DNA of 64,000 nucleotides, from contig NC_003106.2 of NCBI RefSeq assembly GCF_000011205.1, positions 1,936,001 through 2,000,000 of the forward strand. The letters are read 5' to 3'. A model generated the notes under the pieces. The model had not been told where the DNA came from. It ran no database searches and saw only the letters and a list, made by a program, of their open reading frames with translations. The DNA comes from Sulfurisphaera tokodaii str. 7 (GTDB lineage: Archaea > Thermoproteota > Thermoprotei_A > Sulfolobales > Sulfolobaceae). Below, one piece after another: positions 24,916 to 34,544 of the stretch. The position numbers and the translations under genes are program-made. Within the stretch, counting starts at the first letter, position 1. The number at the start of each line of letters is the position of its first letter.

Positions 24916-25344
24916 TCAGTTTAGGTCTTCAGAAGTAAAATATTAAAGCTTTTCTCTAGTAGCCTTAGCTTTTTAAGGTCAGTTATGTTTCATAGTGTAA
25001 CATTAAGCTGTAAATCCTCTTCCTAATATTCCAAACGTATATAAGACTATCAGTTTAACTCCTTCTTCATAAAGATTGGCTAACTTTAGGTTAATGGCGC
25101 CACTATTCCACACTCCCATTTATTTACTAGAAACTCATTTTCAGTTCACTACAAGGTTTATTAAATAAAAAAGATCTTATTTTAATATTTTTAAAATTTT
25201 ACTGTACTATCTAACGGTTAACAGAAGGAGGACTTGATTAGAATTTCCATAATTTGAATCACTAGTCCAGCTTTTTACTTATTTAAATTTTTACTCCATA
25301 TAAAATAAAACTTTGAGTGAAAGTTAACTACATCAATAAGTGGT
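24916..25344. other. Intergenic region holding the displaced 3' tail of a methyltransferase gene
   Basis: Bases 25275-25344, read on the minus strand, continue the methyltransferase gene beyond the ISC1217 insertion: after KPL the frame gives IDVVNFHSKFYFIWSKNLNK and stop at 25275. Another minus-strand fragment near 24995-25100 (AINLKLANLYEEGVKLIVLY) looks like an old coding remnant but is not identifiable. Confidence 0.55.
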
Positions 25345-26489
25345 TAGCATTTATAGGAAAATCCTTGCAGTTTAAGGGAACCTTAAAAACTTTTTAAAAA
25401 TTAGCCAAACAAAATATCGGATGAATACAAACTCATTACTCCAAGAGTATTACAAGACACTTCAAGAAGCATTACAACAAATCTTCACAGCCTTGACTAG
25501 CGTGAGAAAAGACACACTAACAAGACTAGTACTAGGAGGAGTTATGGGTGGGACAGCAACAGAAATAGCACAAGCAGTAGACATGGACTACGAGACAGTA
25601 CTAAAAAACCTTGACAAATTGGCAAACATAAACCTGATCAAAATAGTAAAAGAAATAGTAAAAGACCACCCAGTACAACTAATAATAGACGACACACACA
25701 ACCACAAAGCAAGAGCACTACCAGTATCAAGAAACGGAACACAAGCCTTTTACTGCAGAGAACACAAGAGATACGAGCCAGCAATACAACTCCTCCTAAT
25801 AACACTAAAAGACTTGAGGACAAACGAGGCCTACATAGTAACAATAATACCATACATACCACAAAAAGTTGCCGAAATACTCAAGGAAAGGGGAGAAAAA
25901 GCAGAATACAAAACAAAAATCCAACTATACCTAGAAACACTACCAACAATCCTAAACGAGTACAACGTTACCACCATCTCATTCGACTCATGGTACGTAA
26001 ACTCAAAAACCCTACTACCTAACACTACCGGGGAACTCAAGGCAAACTCACGTGTTGTCGAGGGTGGCAGACATGTGCCAGTTGCCGAGTTCCCCGAAGG
26101 GGAATACCTAGTAGAATACCTAGGTACCCCCATAAAACTACTCGTAATAGACAATTATAAAGGCATGGGAAAAAGATACTTCTTCTCGACCAACACAAAT
26201 GACACACCAGAAGACATAATAACAACATGGGAAAACCGTTGGGATATTGAAGTAGTAATTAGGGAGCTAAAGGCTCTAGGCTTAGAGAAGAGCTCTTTCC
26301 TCACATGGGTTAGGAACAAGGGTTTCATAACCTTGAAATCCCTCTCCCTCCTCTTAGTTCTCTCATTTAAGTATTCTCTTGGCTTAAGCTTGGGAGCCAA
26401 GAGAATATCGAGGATGATAAAAAGTATTTATCAGTCTTTGGGTGGGATTAAGAAACTGTTTAAGAGAAGGAAAAAGACGTAAAATGCTA
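25345..26489 (+). mobile_element. ISC1217-like element, copy A (complete)
   Basis: An 1145-bp element, ends TAGCATTTATAGG and ACGTAAAATGCTA. It is flanked by AAGTGGT at 25338-25344 and 26490-26496, a 6-7 bp target duplication. ISC1217 of Saccharolobus solfataricus is described from memory as 1147 bp with a 354-aa transposase and 6-bp duplications, which fits. It sits in the 3' end of a methyltransferase gene. Confidence 0.95.
25421..26482 (+). CDS. ISC1217-like transposase, intact frame
   Basis: A 353-aa protein. The N-terminal part has an HTH-like segment (GGTATEIAQAVDMDYETVLK). The catalytic part shows VQLIIDDTHNHK (first Asp), TTISFDSWYVNSKTLL (second Asp) and WENRWDIEVVIRELKALGL (the W-x2-R-W-x-I-E block with the Glu), so it is a DDE transposase of the IS4-like superfamily. 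It is full length, but it lacks two codons (EY) present in copy B next to the first catalytic region, so activity is uncertain. Confidence 0.92.
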   Translation: MNTNSLLQEYYKTLQEALQQIFTALTSVRKDTLTRLVLGGVMGGTATEIAQAVDMDYETVLKNLDKLANINLIKIVKEIVKDHPVQLIIDDTHNHKARALPVSRNGTQAFYCREHKRYEPAIQLLLITLKDLRTNEAYIVTIIPYIPQKVAEILKERGEKAEYKTKIQLYLETLPTILNEYNVTTISFDSWYVNSKTLLPNTTGELKANSRVVEGGRHVPVAEFPEGEYLVEYLGTPIKLLVIDNYKGMGKRYFFSTNTNDTPEDIITTWENRWDIEVVIRELKALGLEKSSFLTWVRNKGFITLKSLSLLLVLSFKYSLGLSLGAKRISRMIKSIYQSLGGIKKLFKRRKKT

Positions 26490-27213
26490 AAGTGGTTTAT
26501 AATGCATTTTAAATCCAAACGAAAATGCTAGTTTATACATTCCATATGGTAATCTTTTCACTATCTTTGAAACACCTTTGTCTAAGTTCAATCTATTTAT
26601 AGAAATATACGACGAGTTTATAATATCTTCTAGTGTAGATCTTATTACTCCTACATACTTAAGTCCTCCTTCACTTATCATCCCAATGAAATCTCTCTCA
26701 TTAGATCCTTCAGAATTTTCGACTAGTATTACATTAGCCCTCTCATTAAGAAACTTACAAATATTCAAATAAAACTTTCTATGTAACTTCCAACTTTCAT
26801 CATAAACTTTTAATAACGTAATTTGATCATATTGAACGTAATTTTTAAGCGTATTTTCATTAAAATGTGGAGGATTACTTACTACCAAATCGAACTTTTC
26901 ATTATCCGGTATTCCGTCCAACACATCTGAAACATAATACCTTACCTCTTAACTTGGTTTCCTCTATTGTCATTTTAACGTAATTAATAGCTTCAGGATT
27001 AATATCAGCAACTACCAATTCCTCACAGAGATTATGCGCAAGTAAAGAAAAACCTATAAATGCCGGTCCAGAAAATGCCTCAAAACACGTTTTTAATTTT
27101 CCTATAAGCCTCTTTATAATAAGTACGTAAAGTTGACCGAAAGAAGTTCCTCCCCCATCTAACTTTTCATCATAAAATATTTTTATTCCCCTAACACTGA
27201 ACACTTTCATCAT
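26490..27213 (-). pseudogene. SAM-dependent methyltransferase, frameshifted and cut by ISC1217 copy A
   Basis: The two frames together form one class I methyltransferase: ARG-rich start MMKVFSVRGIKIFYDEKL, motif I CFEAFSGPAFIGF, and VVSNPPHF, the N-P-P motif seen in protein/nucleic-acid N-methyltransferases of the HemK type. Near 26935 one extra base shifts the frame (KVLCFRC instead of KVYVSDVLDGIPDN). The last about 20 codons lie beyond the IS; the present stop comes from the IS end. ATG at 27213 follows the carbamoyltransferase stop by 1 nt, so they formed an operon. Confidence 0.8.
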
Positions 27214-27214
27214 C

Positions 27215-28769
27215 TCACCTCTTATATATTAACCATCCTTGCATATACATTGCATCAAAACCTTTTAAAGCGAAGCTCCTCATGGCGTCCTGTGGTGTCT
27301 CAACTAATGGTTCACCGGCGAGGTTAAATGAGGTATTCATTATTAGCCCCTCACCCTTAATATCCTTGAACGCCTTAATCAAATCATACCAAGTCTTATT
27401 CTGATCCCTAGTTACAGTCTGTGGCCTAGCAGTCAAATCAACATGACAAGTGACCGGAACACGCTTACACACCTCCTCATCCTTATAACGTAGCATCAGT
27501 ATCATGAACTCGTGGGAAACGGGATCTTTAAAGTAAGTGCCTTTGTCCTCATCTAGCAAAGACGGTGCTAATGGCCTCCACCACTCCCTACCCTTAATAT
27601 CGTTGACCAGCCTCCAGTACTCCTTCCTAGTCGGGTCAGCAACAATCGAACGATTACCGAGTGCCCTAGGGCCCAACTCAGCCCTACCTTGATACCAAGT
27701 TACAATATAACCCTTAGCAACTAAGTCAGCAACAGCATTAACATCATCACCAACATACTTAGCCTTAAACTTACTATCTTGAACAACCTTCTTAATCACA
27801 TCATCGTCATATTCCGGCCCTAGGTAAACGTTCTTCAGCCTTTGTCTCTTCATTTTGCCTCCCAACACATGCTCATAAACGTAAGCTGCAGCACCTATTG
27901 GCCCACCAGCGTCATTAGCAGCTGGAAAAATAAACATATCATTGAAGATCTTGGCGTAATGCAACTCCATATTAGCCTTAGCATTTAAAGCTACTCCTCC
28001 AGCTAAGGCAACTTTATCCTCACCCGTGTGATCTTTTGCCCACTTTGCAGTAGCTAAAACAGCCTCCTCAGTTACTTTTTGAACAGCCCAAGCAATGTTT
28101 ACTGCATCTTGATTCAACTCACCACGGGGATCCCACTTAAGTTTACCACCTATAACCTTTTCAGCTATTTTACTATAGATAGCTTGATATATAATCTCAT
28201 AATATTTTCTTCTTCTTATAACTTTATCATCTGAAATGTAAAATGGGATGCCATCATCTGAATTAATATTAACGAACGATCTTAATCTATCATAATATAG
28301 AGACTTTTTACCGTAAGGTGCTAATCCCATTCCTTTTCCAGGACCTTCCAGTCTTTCAAAAGATATCCCTACCATCATAGCCTCATAAAGAAATCCTAAT
28401 GAACCATAAGAGGAGTACATAGATAAAATTTTCTCGAATTCTCCATCTTTTACCTTCCATATAACAGTAGCCTCGTACTCACCTGAACCATCTAAAGTGA
28501 TTACAGTAGCAGAGTTAAAGCCAGAAAAATAATACGCTGAGGCTGCATGAGCTAAATGATGAGGCACAGAAAAAATTTTTATTTCTGACGGTATTGTTTC
28601 ATGAGATTCTAAAATAGCTTTTGTAATAACTCTTTTGGCTAATGGTAAGAAATCTCCTCTTAAGTAACTCCATATATAATTATGTAACTCTGTAACTCCT
28701 ACCAGCCCATGCATCACTGATATCTTCATAGTAAGATCGAAAAAACGATGTCGAGCTTCACTTGGAAGT
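27215..28769 (-). pseudogene. Carbamoyltransferase (NodU/CmcH family), C-terminal part, split by IS
   Basis: The main part (about 516 codons, 504 from the first ATG) of a carbamoyltransferase. It has HHLAHAASAYYFSGF (the metal/nucleotide site shared with Kae1-type folds), VITLDGSGEYEATV, LALAGGVALNAKANM-type block and WYQGRAELGPRALGNRSI at the C-terminal domain. These enzymes move a carbamoyl group from carbamoyl phosphate to a sugar hydroxyl via carbamoyl-AMP. The first 77 codons are at 30131-30361, beyond a 1361-bp IS. Without the N-terminal strand and its HDHA motif the enzyme is probably inactive. Confidence 0.9.
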
Positions 28770-30130
28770 CAGTATGGGAATCTCTTTTTTAGCGTAAAAA
28801 ACGAGATGAATAAAATTCAGAAAAGAGTCAGAAGAACGCTAATTTTTGTAGAAAATTTTGTATATTAGAGGGCGGACCTTAACATATGAAGGGGAATGAA
28901 GACAAAGGGACTAAATCCTACAATAGGGACTTCGTCCGGTCCGCCCTCAAACTAATCTACACCTTTCTAACTAATATACTTTTCCCCGAAGAACTCCTCA
29001 AAACCTTACTTAAAGCTAGAGGAACCTACTTGAGTAGGCTTGGGAACGAGGGGAGGAGAGCATTAAAGCTCTTGAACAATATTGATGTTGATGATGTTAG
29101 AAAGGCATTAAGGGAGATGGGTAAGAAAGTCTTGAGGGAGACTAGGAATAGGAGAGTTGCTATTGACCTCCATTCCCAACCACAGTACCACAAGGATAAG
29201 AGTTTATTGAGTAGGATTAAGCCTAATAAGGGTACTTCTTGGGGTCTCGCTCAAATTGCAATTTTCCTCTTGAATAGGAAGAGTATTTTCCTTGATGTTT
29301 TACCTATAACTGTGAAAAATATTGCTGAGGATTTTAAGATGGTTATGCAAGTTGTTTTGGAGGAGTTGGACAAGTTTGATCTTAGGCTTGTTAGGGTTTA
29401 TGCTGATAGGGAGTTTGCGGTGAATGAGGTTATTAAGTTTCTCTTGGGTCTTGGCGTGGATTTTGTTATTACCGCTAGGTATCAGATGTACAAGAAGTAT
29501 GAGGATAAGTTGAGGGATGTTGATATTACTTATTGTGGTGTTAGGTATACTGGTTTTCTTTGTGTTAGGCATGTTAGTGGTGCTTATCTTGTTATTTTGA
29601 GGAAGGGGGATGGGATTATAGCTTTTCTTGTTAGTGGTGAGGTTGATGTTAGGACTGCTGTTGTTTTGGCTGAGGATTATAGGGAGAGGTGGGGTGTTGA
29701 GAATGCTTTTCGTTCGCTAGAGGAGTTTAGGGTTAGGACTAGGACTTGTGATGTTAGGAAGGAGTTGGTTCTTATTCTCCTCTGTTATTTTCTTTTGAAT
29801 GTTTGGTTTTTGGTTCGTTCTTGGAGGAGGGTGAGGTTGTGGGAGTTCTGTCAGTCTCTCGTTGATTTTCTAGTCCTCAAGGAGATGAGGGAAGTTATTA
29901 CACAAGGTTTACCTCAAGTTGGGGAGTTATTTTTCGTGAACTTCAGCTGACTCTATGCAACCCTTTTTAACCACGTGAAATTAATTCAATATTTCCTCTT
30001 TTTTTAATAAAAATTGATTTAATTATACTCTATATTATAAAATATATGTGGTCTTATTTGAATGGTACTGGTTTTGCTCAATTTTGGCTAATGTTATCAT
30101 TTATCTCAGAAAAAAGAGATTCCCATACTG
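28770..30130 (+). mobile_element. IS4-like insertion sequence, copy 1 (complete)
   Basis: A 1361-bp element with perfect 21-bp terminal inverted repeats (CAGTATGGGAATCTC then six T, at 28770-28790, and the complement at 30110-30130). AAGT flanks it on both sides (28766-28769 and 30131-30134), a 4-bp target duplication. Removing the element and one AAGT restores the carbamoyltransferase frame exactly. A second, decayed copy with the same ends lies at 30788. Confidence 0.95.
28886..29950 (+). CDS. DDE transposase of IS copy 1
   Basis: A 354-aa transposase: VAIDLHSQPQYHKDK (first Asp), LVRVYADREFAVNEV (second Asp), and YRERWGVENAFRSLEEF (Y-x2-R-W-x-x-E, the IS4-type Glu block). The frame is intact between perfect ends, so the element may be active. 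I do not assign an ISC number. The codon use is visibly T-rich at third positions, unlike the neighbouring carbamoyltransferase. Confidence 0.9.
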   Translation: MKGNEDKGTKSYNRDFVRSALKLIYTFLTNILFPEELLKTLLKARGTYLSRLGNEGRRALKLLNNIDVDDVRKALREMGKKVLRETRNRRVAIDLHSQPQYHKDKSLLSRIKPNKGTSWGLAQIAIFLLNRKSIFLDVLPITVKNIAEDFKMVMQVVLEELDKFDLRLVRVYADREFAVNEVIKFLLGLGVDFVITARYQMYKKYEDKLRDVDITYCGVRYTGFLCVRHVSGAYLVILRKGDGIIAFLVSGEVDVRTAVVLAEDYRERWGVENAFRSLEEFRVRTRTCDVRKELVLILLCYFLLNVWFLVRSWRRVRLWEFCQSLVDFLVLKEMREVITQGLPQVGELFFVNFS

Positions 30131-30361
30131 AAGTAGAGACAGATCCCAGTTTATTGCATAAGCGTCAATATCTTTTGGTTTAAATCCCATTTTCTTTAGA
30201 AATCTAAATGCTTGTATAAGTGCATTTAATGGCGGTTCTAATGGTGAATGTTTGTGTCTTGTGTATCTTTCTTCTTCAACAGCGAATATAAGCTCACCGT
30301 TATATATGACTGCAACTGCATGATCATGTTCTAAAGGCCAGTTAAAACCTATTACTATCAT
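30131..30361 (-). pseudogene. N-terminal 77 codons of the split carbamoyltransferase
   Basis: MIVIGFNWPLEHDHAVAVIY, then LIFAVEEERYTRHKH, is the classic start of NodU/CmcH carbamoyltransferases (HDHA and EEERxTRxKH motifs). The frame runs into the IS at 30130 and would stop nine codons later. Joined to 28769-27215 it gives about 593 residues, the normal family length. Confidence 0.92.
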
Positions 30362-30471
30362 TTGGTAAGATTATATGTTTTGCTATATAAGCTTTACTAG
30401 GAATAGCAGTTATTCTACTTTCTCTTGGTAATATAAGATTCTCAGTACTACAGATAAAATTTTTAACTTTA

Positions 30472-30787
30472 ACCCTAGACCCCAAATTCATTTTACAAAA
30501 ACAATTCTAAGGATAATTATCAATTATATTGAAAAAATTTAGTAATTAGAGAAAAAGTTAAGGTGGATGGAGTGGTATTACCTTAAGGGAAGTAATACCT
30601 GACAATACCAGCCTCCATCCACAAACACTTGCACAAATCAAGAAAAAACACTTTCTATCATAAAATTCAAGGGTAGAAAGGCTGAAGAAGCCAAGCGAAC
30701 ACTTGTCATAGTAGCGCTAACAAATGATTCGGTAGAAAACAAGGCTAAGGAGTTTAACATATCACCACAAACAGTTAGAAACTATGT
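30472..30787 (+). mobile_element. 5' remnant of an ISH3-family element
   Basis: It begins with CCTAGACCCCAAATTC, similar to the ISH3 terminal repeat at 13740. It has a nested palindrome at about 30563-30624 (GTGGATGGAG ... CCTCCATCCAC with inner GGTATTACC/GTAATACC) and encodes IIKFKGRKAEEAKRTLV and [11 protein letters not shown], matching [13 protein letters not shown] and [11 protein letters not shown] of the intact ISH3 transposase. It ends at the insertion point of the next IS. Confidence 0.8.
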
Positions 30788-32087
30788 CAGTATGGGAATC
30801 TCTTTTTTCGTGTAAAAAATTAGATGAACAAAATTCAGAAAAGAGTCAGAAGAATGTTAATTTTTGGAGAAAATTTTGTATAAGCGAGGGCGGACCTTAA
30901 CATACGAAGGGGAGTAAAGACAAAGAGACGAAGTCCTACAATAGGGACTTCTTCCGATCCGCCCTCAAACTAATCTACACCTTTCTAACTAATACACTTT
31001 TCCCCGAAGAACTCCTTAAAGCTTTACTCAAGGCAAGAGGAACTTACTTGAGTAAGCTTGGGAATGAAGGGAGGAGAGCATTAAACCTCTTGAACAATAT
31101 TTATGATGTTAGGAAGGCATTAAGGGAGATGGGAAAGAAAGTCTTGAGGGAGACTAGGGATAGTAGAGTTGCTATTGACCTCCATTCCCAACCACAGTAC
31201 CACAAGGATAAGCGTTTATTGATTAAGCCTACTAACTTCTTGGGGTCTCGTTCAAATTGCAATTTTCCTCTTGATTAAGAGTATTTTCCTTGATGTCTTG
31301 CCTATAACTGTGAAAAATATTGCTAAGGATTTTGAGATGGTTATGCAATTTTGGAGGAGTTGGACAAGTTTGATCTTAGGCTTGTTTATGGTGATAGGGA
31401 GTTTGCGGTGAGTGAGGTTATTCTCTTGGATCTTGGCGTGGATTTTGCTATTACCGCTAGGTATAAGATGTATAGGAAGTATGGGGACAAGTTGGGGGGT
31501 GTTGATATTATTTATTGCGGTGTTAGGTATACTGGTTTTCTTTATGTTAGGCATGTTAGTGGTGCTTATCTTGTTATTTTGAGGAAGGAGGTTAATAAGA
31601 AGGGTGAGGAGGATGGTATGATTATAGCTTTTCTTGTGAGGTTGATGTTAGAACTGCTGTTGTTTTGGCTGAGGAGGGGTGGAGTGTTGAAAATGCTTTT
31701 CGTTCGCTAGAGGAGTTTAGGGTTAGGACTTGTGATGTTAGGAAGGAGTTGGTTCTTATTCTCCTCTGTTATTTGGTTTGTTCTTTGGGTGAGGTTGTGG
31801 GAGTTCTGTCAGTCTCTCGTTGATTTTCTGCCTTAAGGAGATGAGGGAGGTTGTTGCACAATGTTTACCTCAAGTTAGGGAGTTGTTTTTCGTGAACTTA
31901 AGCTAACTCTATGTACCCCTTTTTAGCAACGTGAAATTAATTCAATATTTCTTTGTTTTTCTAATAAAAATTGATTTAATTATACTCGATGTTATAAAAT
32001 ATATATGGTCTTATTTGAATGATACTGGTTTTGTTCAATTTTGATTAATGTTATTATTAGTCTCTGAAAAAAGAGATTCCCATACTG
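30788..32087 (+). mobile_element. IS4-like insertion sequence, copy 2 (decayed)
   Basis: About 1300 bp with the same perfect 21-bp ends as copy 1 (30788-30808, 32067-32087). The transposase is broken: its ATG reads ACG and the sequence has many small deletions (e.g. GKKVLRETRDSRVAIDLHSQ survives, then frame changes near 31210 and 31640). Flanks are ATGT and ACGT, a 4-bp target duplication with one change. It sits inside the ISH3 remnant. The perfect ends mean it could still be moved by copy 1's transposase. Confidence 0.9.
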
Positions 32088-32092
32088 ACGTG

Positions 32093-32277
32093 TAGCATTT
32101 ATAGGAAAATCGTTACATTTTTACGTGACGTTGAACATAAGTAAGAAATATTGTCCTATTAACTGAAAAATTCTTTCTGATAAACTAAATAGAGTAAGGG
32201 GGTAAATTCAAAGTATTTATTAGTTCATGAAAAAACATTATAACTTTTTATGGTAAGGGAATTTCCTTAAACTACTA
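32093..32277 (+). repeat. MITE-like dispersed repeat, copy R2
   Basis: A 185-bp unit TAGCATTTATAGGAAAATCG to TTCCTTAAACTACTA, nearly identical to R1 (6763-6948). Its left end equals the left end of the ISC1217-like elements, but it contains no coding sequence. Confidence 0.85.
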
Positions 32278-32289
32278 ATAGGAGGTGTA

Positions 32290-32350
32290 CTAGGTTTGAT
32301 GAAAATCTTTAAGCTGCGTTAAAGTAGAACAACTGTTATAAGTATAATTA
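32290..32350 (+). repeat. Short dispersed repeat (shared with 62898-62960)
   Basis: TAGGTTTGATGAAAATCTTT followed by AAGCTGCGTTAAAGTAGAAC matches 62898-62960 with few changes. It follows R2 here, and at the other site lies near another member of the MITE family, so the two repeat types may belong to one larger element. Confidence 0.6.
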
Positions 32351-32450
32351 AGTTAATCAATCTTAAATATGAGAAGGCCCTAAAGTAGAGGGTTTATAGA
32401 TTAATGACAGTCTATTTGTCTTAGCAAGAATAATATAGCTGAACTCTAAG

Positions 32451-33365
32451 TCAAATTTGAAATAGTTCTTTATTATCCTTATCAAGGTCTCCTATAATTC
32501 CGTATCTAATAGCTCTCAAAGCCCACTTAAACCCCTTACTATAACCTAGAACCTCACATAACACAAATAGATCTCCTATTATTATTTTCCAAAAATTAGG
32601 ATATATTCTTCTTCTTATCCATAAGTATACATCATTACGTAACATGAGATAATATCGCAAGAAACTTGAGTAGTAAGAGTAGTACTCAAATTTTTTATTT
32701 TTATTATTTTTATGACGTAAAGTATACAACGTATATAATGCAGTTAAAAACAACTTCCCACAAAATCTAGAGAATTGTCTTAGTCCTTCTCCGGGCTTAT
32801 GTAATATCATTCTCTCTTTATATACTAATGGTAATACGCCTTGTCTCCTTGCTCTATAAGTATATTCAAGATCTAATCTATCTAAAAATAGATTTTCTAA
32901 AAAGGGATTTTTTCCTATATAGTCTATACGTACTATCATACCGCTATTTACGATTATCTTAGCATTGTAAAAATTAGAGTCAGATATCTTCTTCTCTATG
33001 GCCGTATTATCAATGTTAATGCTTAATATTTGTGGATCAATACCCTTAGCCTTTAGTTCTTCCGCTTCCTTCACAACTTTATTTGGATTAAAATTATCTA
33101 ATATTACTGTGTCTTGATCTAGAAACATTAGATACTCTTCTCCTATTTCCTTAGCGAACTTAGCGGCATAATTATATGCTTTACCTAATCCATAATTTTT
33201 ATCAAATTGAATAAAATAATCTGTAGATTTTAATTTTTCTAAGGGTTTTCTTGAATGATTATCTATGATAAGTATTTTATAATCTTTGCTTTTCTCTTTA
33301 ATTTTAGAAACCATTTCAGTAACAAATTCCTCATCTGGGTTGTAAGTAACTATTGTTATAAGCAT
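32451..33365 (-). CDS. GT2-family glycosyltransferase
   Basis: A 304-aa protein. The GT-A start MLITIVTYNPDEEFV, DNHSRKPLE, then FLDQDTVI (the D-x-D metal/sugar-nucleotide site) identify a family 2 transferase, close to rhamnosyl-/galactofuranosyltransferase-like members with the NHS pattern. No membrane helix is obvious. It is divergent from another GT2 gene with only 49 bp between them, so one short region holds both promoters. Confidence 0.88.
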   Translation of the reverse strand: MLITIVTYNPDEEFVTEMVSKIKEKSKDYKILIIDNHSRKPLEKLKSTDYFIQFDKNYGLGKAYNYAAKFAKEIGEEYLMFLDQDTVILDNFNPNKVVKEAEELKAKGIDPQILSINIDNTAIEKKISDSNFYNAKIIVNSGMIVRIDYIGKNPFLENLFLDRLDLEYTYRARRQGVLPLVYKERMILHKPGEGLRQFSRFCGKLFLTALYTLYTLRHKNNKNKKFEYYSYYSSFLRYYLMLRNDVYLWIRRRIYPNFWKIIIGDLFVLCEVLGYSKGFKWALRAIRYGIIGDLDKDNKELFQI

Positions 33366-33414
33366 CTATTATTAAATATTACCAATTATCTTAATAAAAT
33401 TAAGGTAAGAGAAT
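33366..33414. promoter_or_regulatory. Short divergent promoter region between two GT2 genes
   Basis: The 49 bp contain AT-rich TATA-like runs for both directions (TTATTAAATATT read leftward, TTAATAAAATTAAGG read rightward). Overlapping promoters this close would link transcription of the two genes. Confidence 0.4.
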
Positions 33415-34458
33415 ATGGATCCATTTATTTCAGTTATAGTAACAGCATACCAGTACAGACCTTATATTATAGAGGCCTTAGAAAGTGTTGTAAAACAAGA
33501 TTTGGATAAGGAGAAATACGAGGTGATAATAGTTACTAACTATGATGAGAATCATATTTCTAAGTATTTACACAGTAGCTGGAAATTTATTCAATCCAAA
33601 AACAGATGGATAGGGCCAAAAGTTTTTGAAGCACTCAAAGAAAGCTCTGGGGAAATTATAGTCTTTCTAGAAGATGATGATTTATTTGAAAGTAATAAGC
33701 TAAGAGTAATATATAATATATTCAAAGAAAAGTCAAGGCTCGGCTTTTATAGGCATAAGGTTAAAATTATCAACGAGCACGGTAAGGAGGCAAAATTATC
33801 TGATGCTTTATATAATTCACAAAAAATTCTAATTAATAAACGTCAATGCGATCTTAGAACTGCGTATCTTACGGTTTATAAAAATAGAAGTGGTTATGCA
33901 TCAGTTTCATCTATGGCAATGAGCAGGGAAATCTTAGAACAGTATTCAGATTACTTGAAACAGATTCGTTTAGCAATTGACTCATTTTATCTAACAACTA
34001 GCTTTTTATCTAAATACGATATGCTATTTGATAATATAGTCCTTGGAAAATACAGATTGCAAAAACAATCTGGAACTTCATACTTAATAGATTTAAATGG
34101 TTTTATTGATCACTATTTCTTTGAATATTCAAATATATGCAAAGATCTCCAGATAAATTATAGATTGGCTAAAGGCTCTGACATTGAAGAATTTATGCTT
34201 CACGATTACTTATTTTCAAAAGTATTATACAAACTTTTTATTAACCCTACTAATAAAAATAACTATTATTATGATAAATGTTGTAAATTAAGCTTTTATG
34301 AAGTAGTAAGGATTTTAAATAATCCGTACGCTGAAGATACTCTTAAAAGGTTTATATTAGGAATAGTATCATATCTTCCATTTAAATTAAGGAAAATGGT
34401 TCTAAGAAAAATCTATGACTTTAGATTGAACATGTATAATGAATTATTTAGTCATTAA
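33415..34458 (+). CDS. GT2-family glycosyltransferase
   Basis: A 347-aa protein: FISVIVTAYQYRPYIIEALE at the start, then EIIVFLEDDDLFESNK, the acidic metal-binding motif of GT-A enzymes. The C-terminal 200 residues are alpha-helical and basic. It resembles the gene at 38971 in its EDDDLF motif and in the following about 60 residues (both have a GFYRHK/GFYHNS pattern), suggesting they are paralogues. Specificity unknown. Confidence 0.88.
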   Translation: MDPFISVIVTAYQYRPYIIEALESVVKQDLDKEKYEVIIVTNYDENHISKYLHSSWKFIQSKNRWIGPKVFEALKESSGEIIVFLEDDDLFESNKLRVIYNIFKEKSRLGFYRHKVKIINEHGKEAKLSDALYNSQKILINKRQCDLRTAYLTVYKNRSGYASVSSMAMSREILEQYSDYLKQIRLAIDSFYLTTSFLSKYDMLFDNIVLGKYRLQKQSGTSYLIDLNGFIDHYFFEYSNICKDLQINYRLAKGSDIEEFMLHDYLFSKVLYKLFINPTNKNNYYYDKCCKLSFYEVVRILNNPYAEDTLKRFILGIVSYLPFKLRKMVLRKIYDFRLNMYNELFSH

Positions 34459-34544
34459 ATATAATCAAATTCCATTCTCTTTATCTAATCGTATTGCAGT
34501 ACATTGATAAAACTTAAAAATTAGACGGAAACAATAGTTTTAAA

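Noticed and set aside
25638-26400. Several minus-strand frames in ISC1217 copy A
   Set aside because: They are antisense shadows of the intact transposase; the same shadows recur in copy B, as expected for identical DNA.
29300-29572. 90-aa minus-strand frame
   Set aside because: Antisense to the IS4-like transposase with its DDE motifs; Asn/Ile/Pro-rich composition is typical of a shadow frame.
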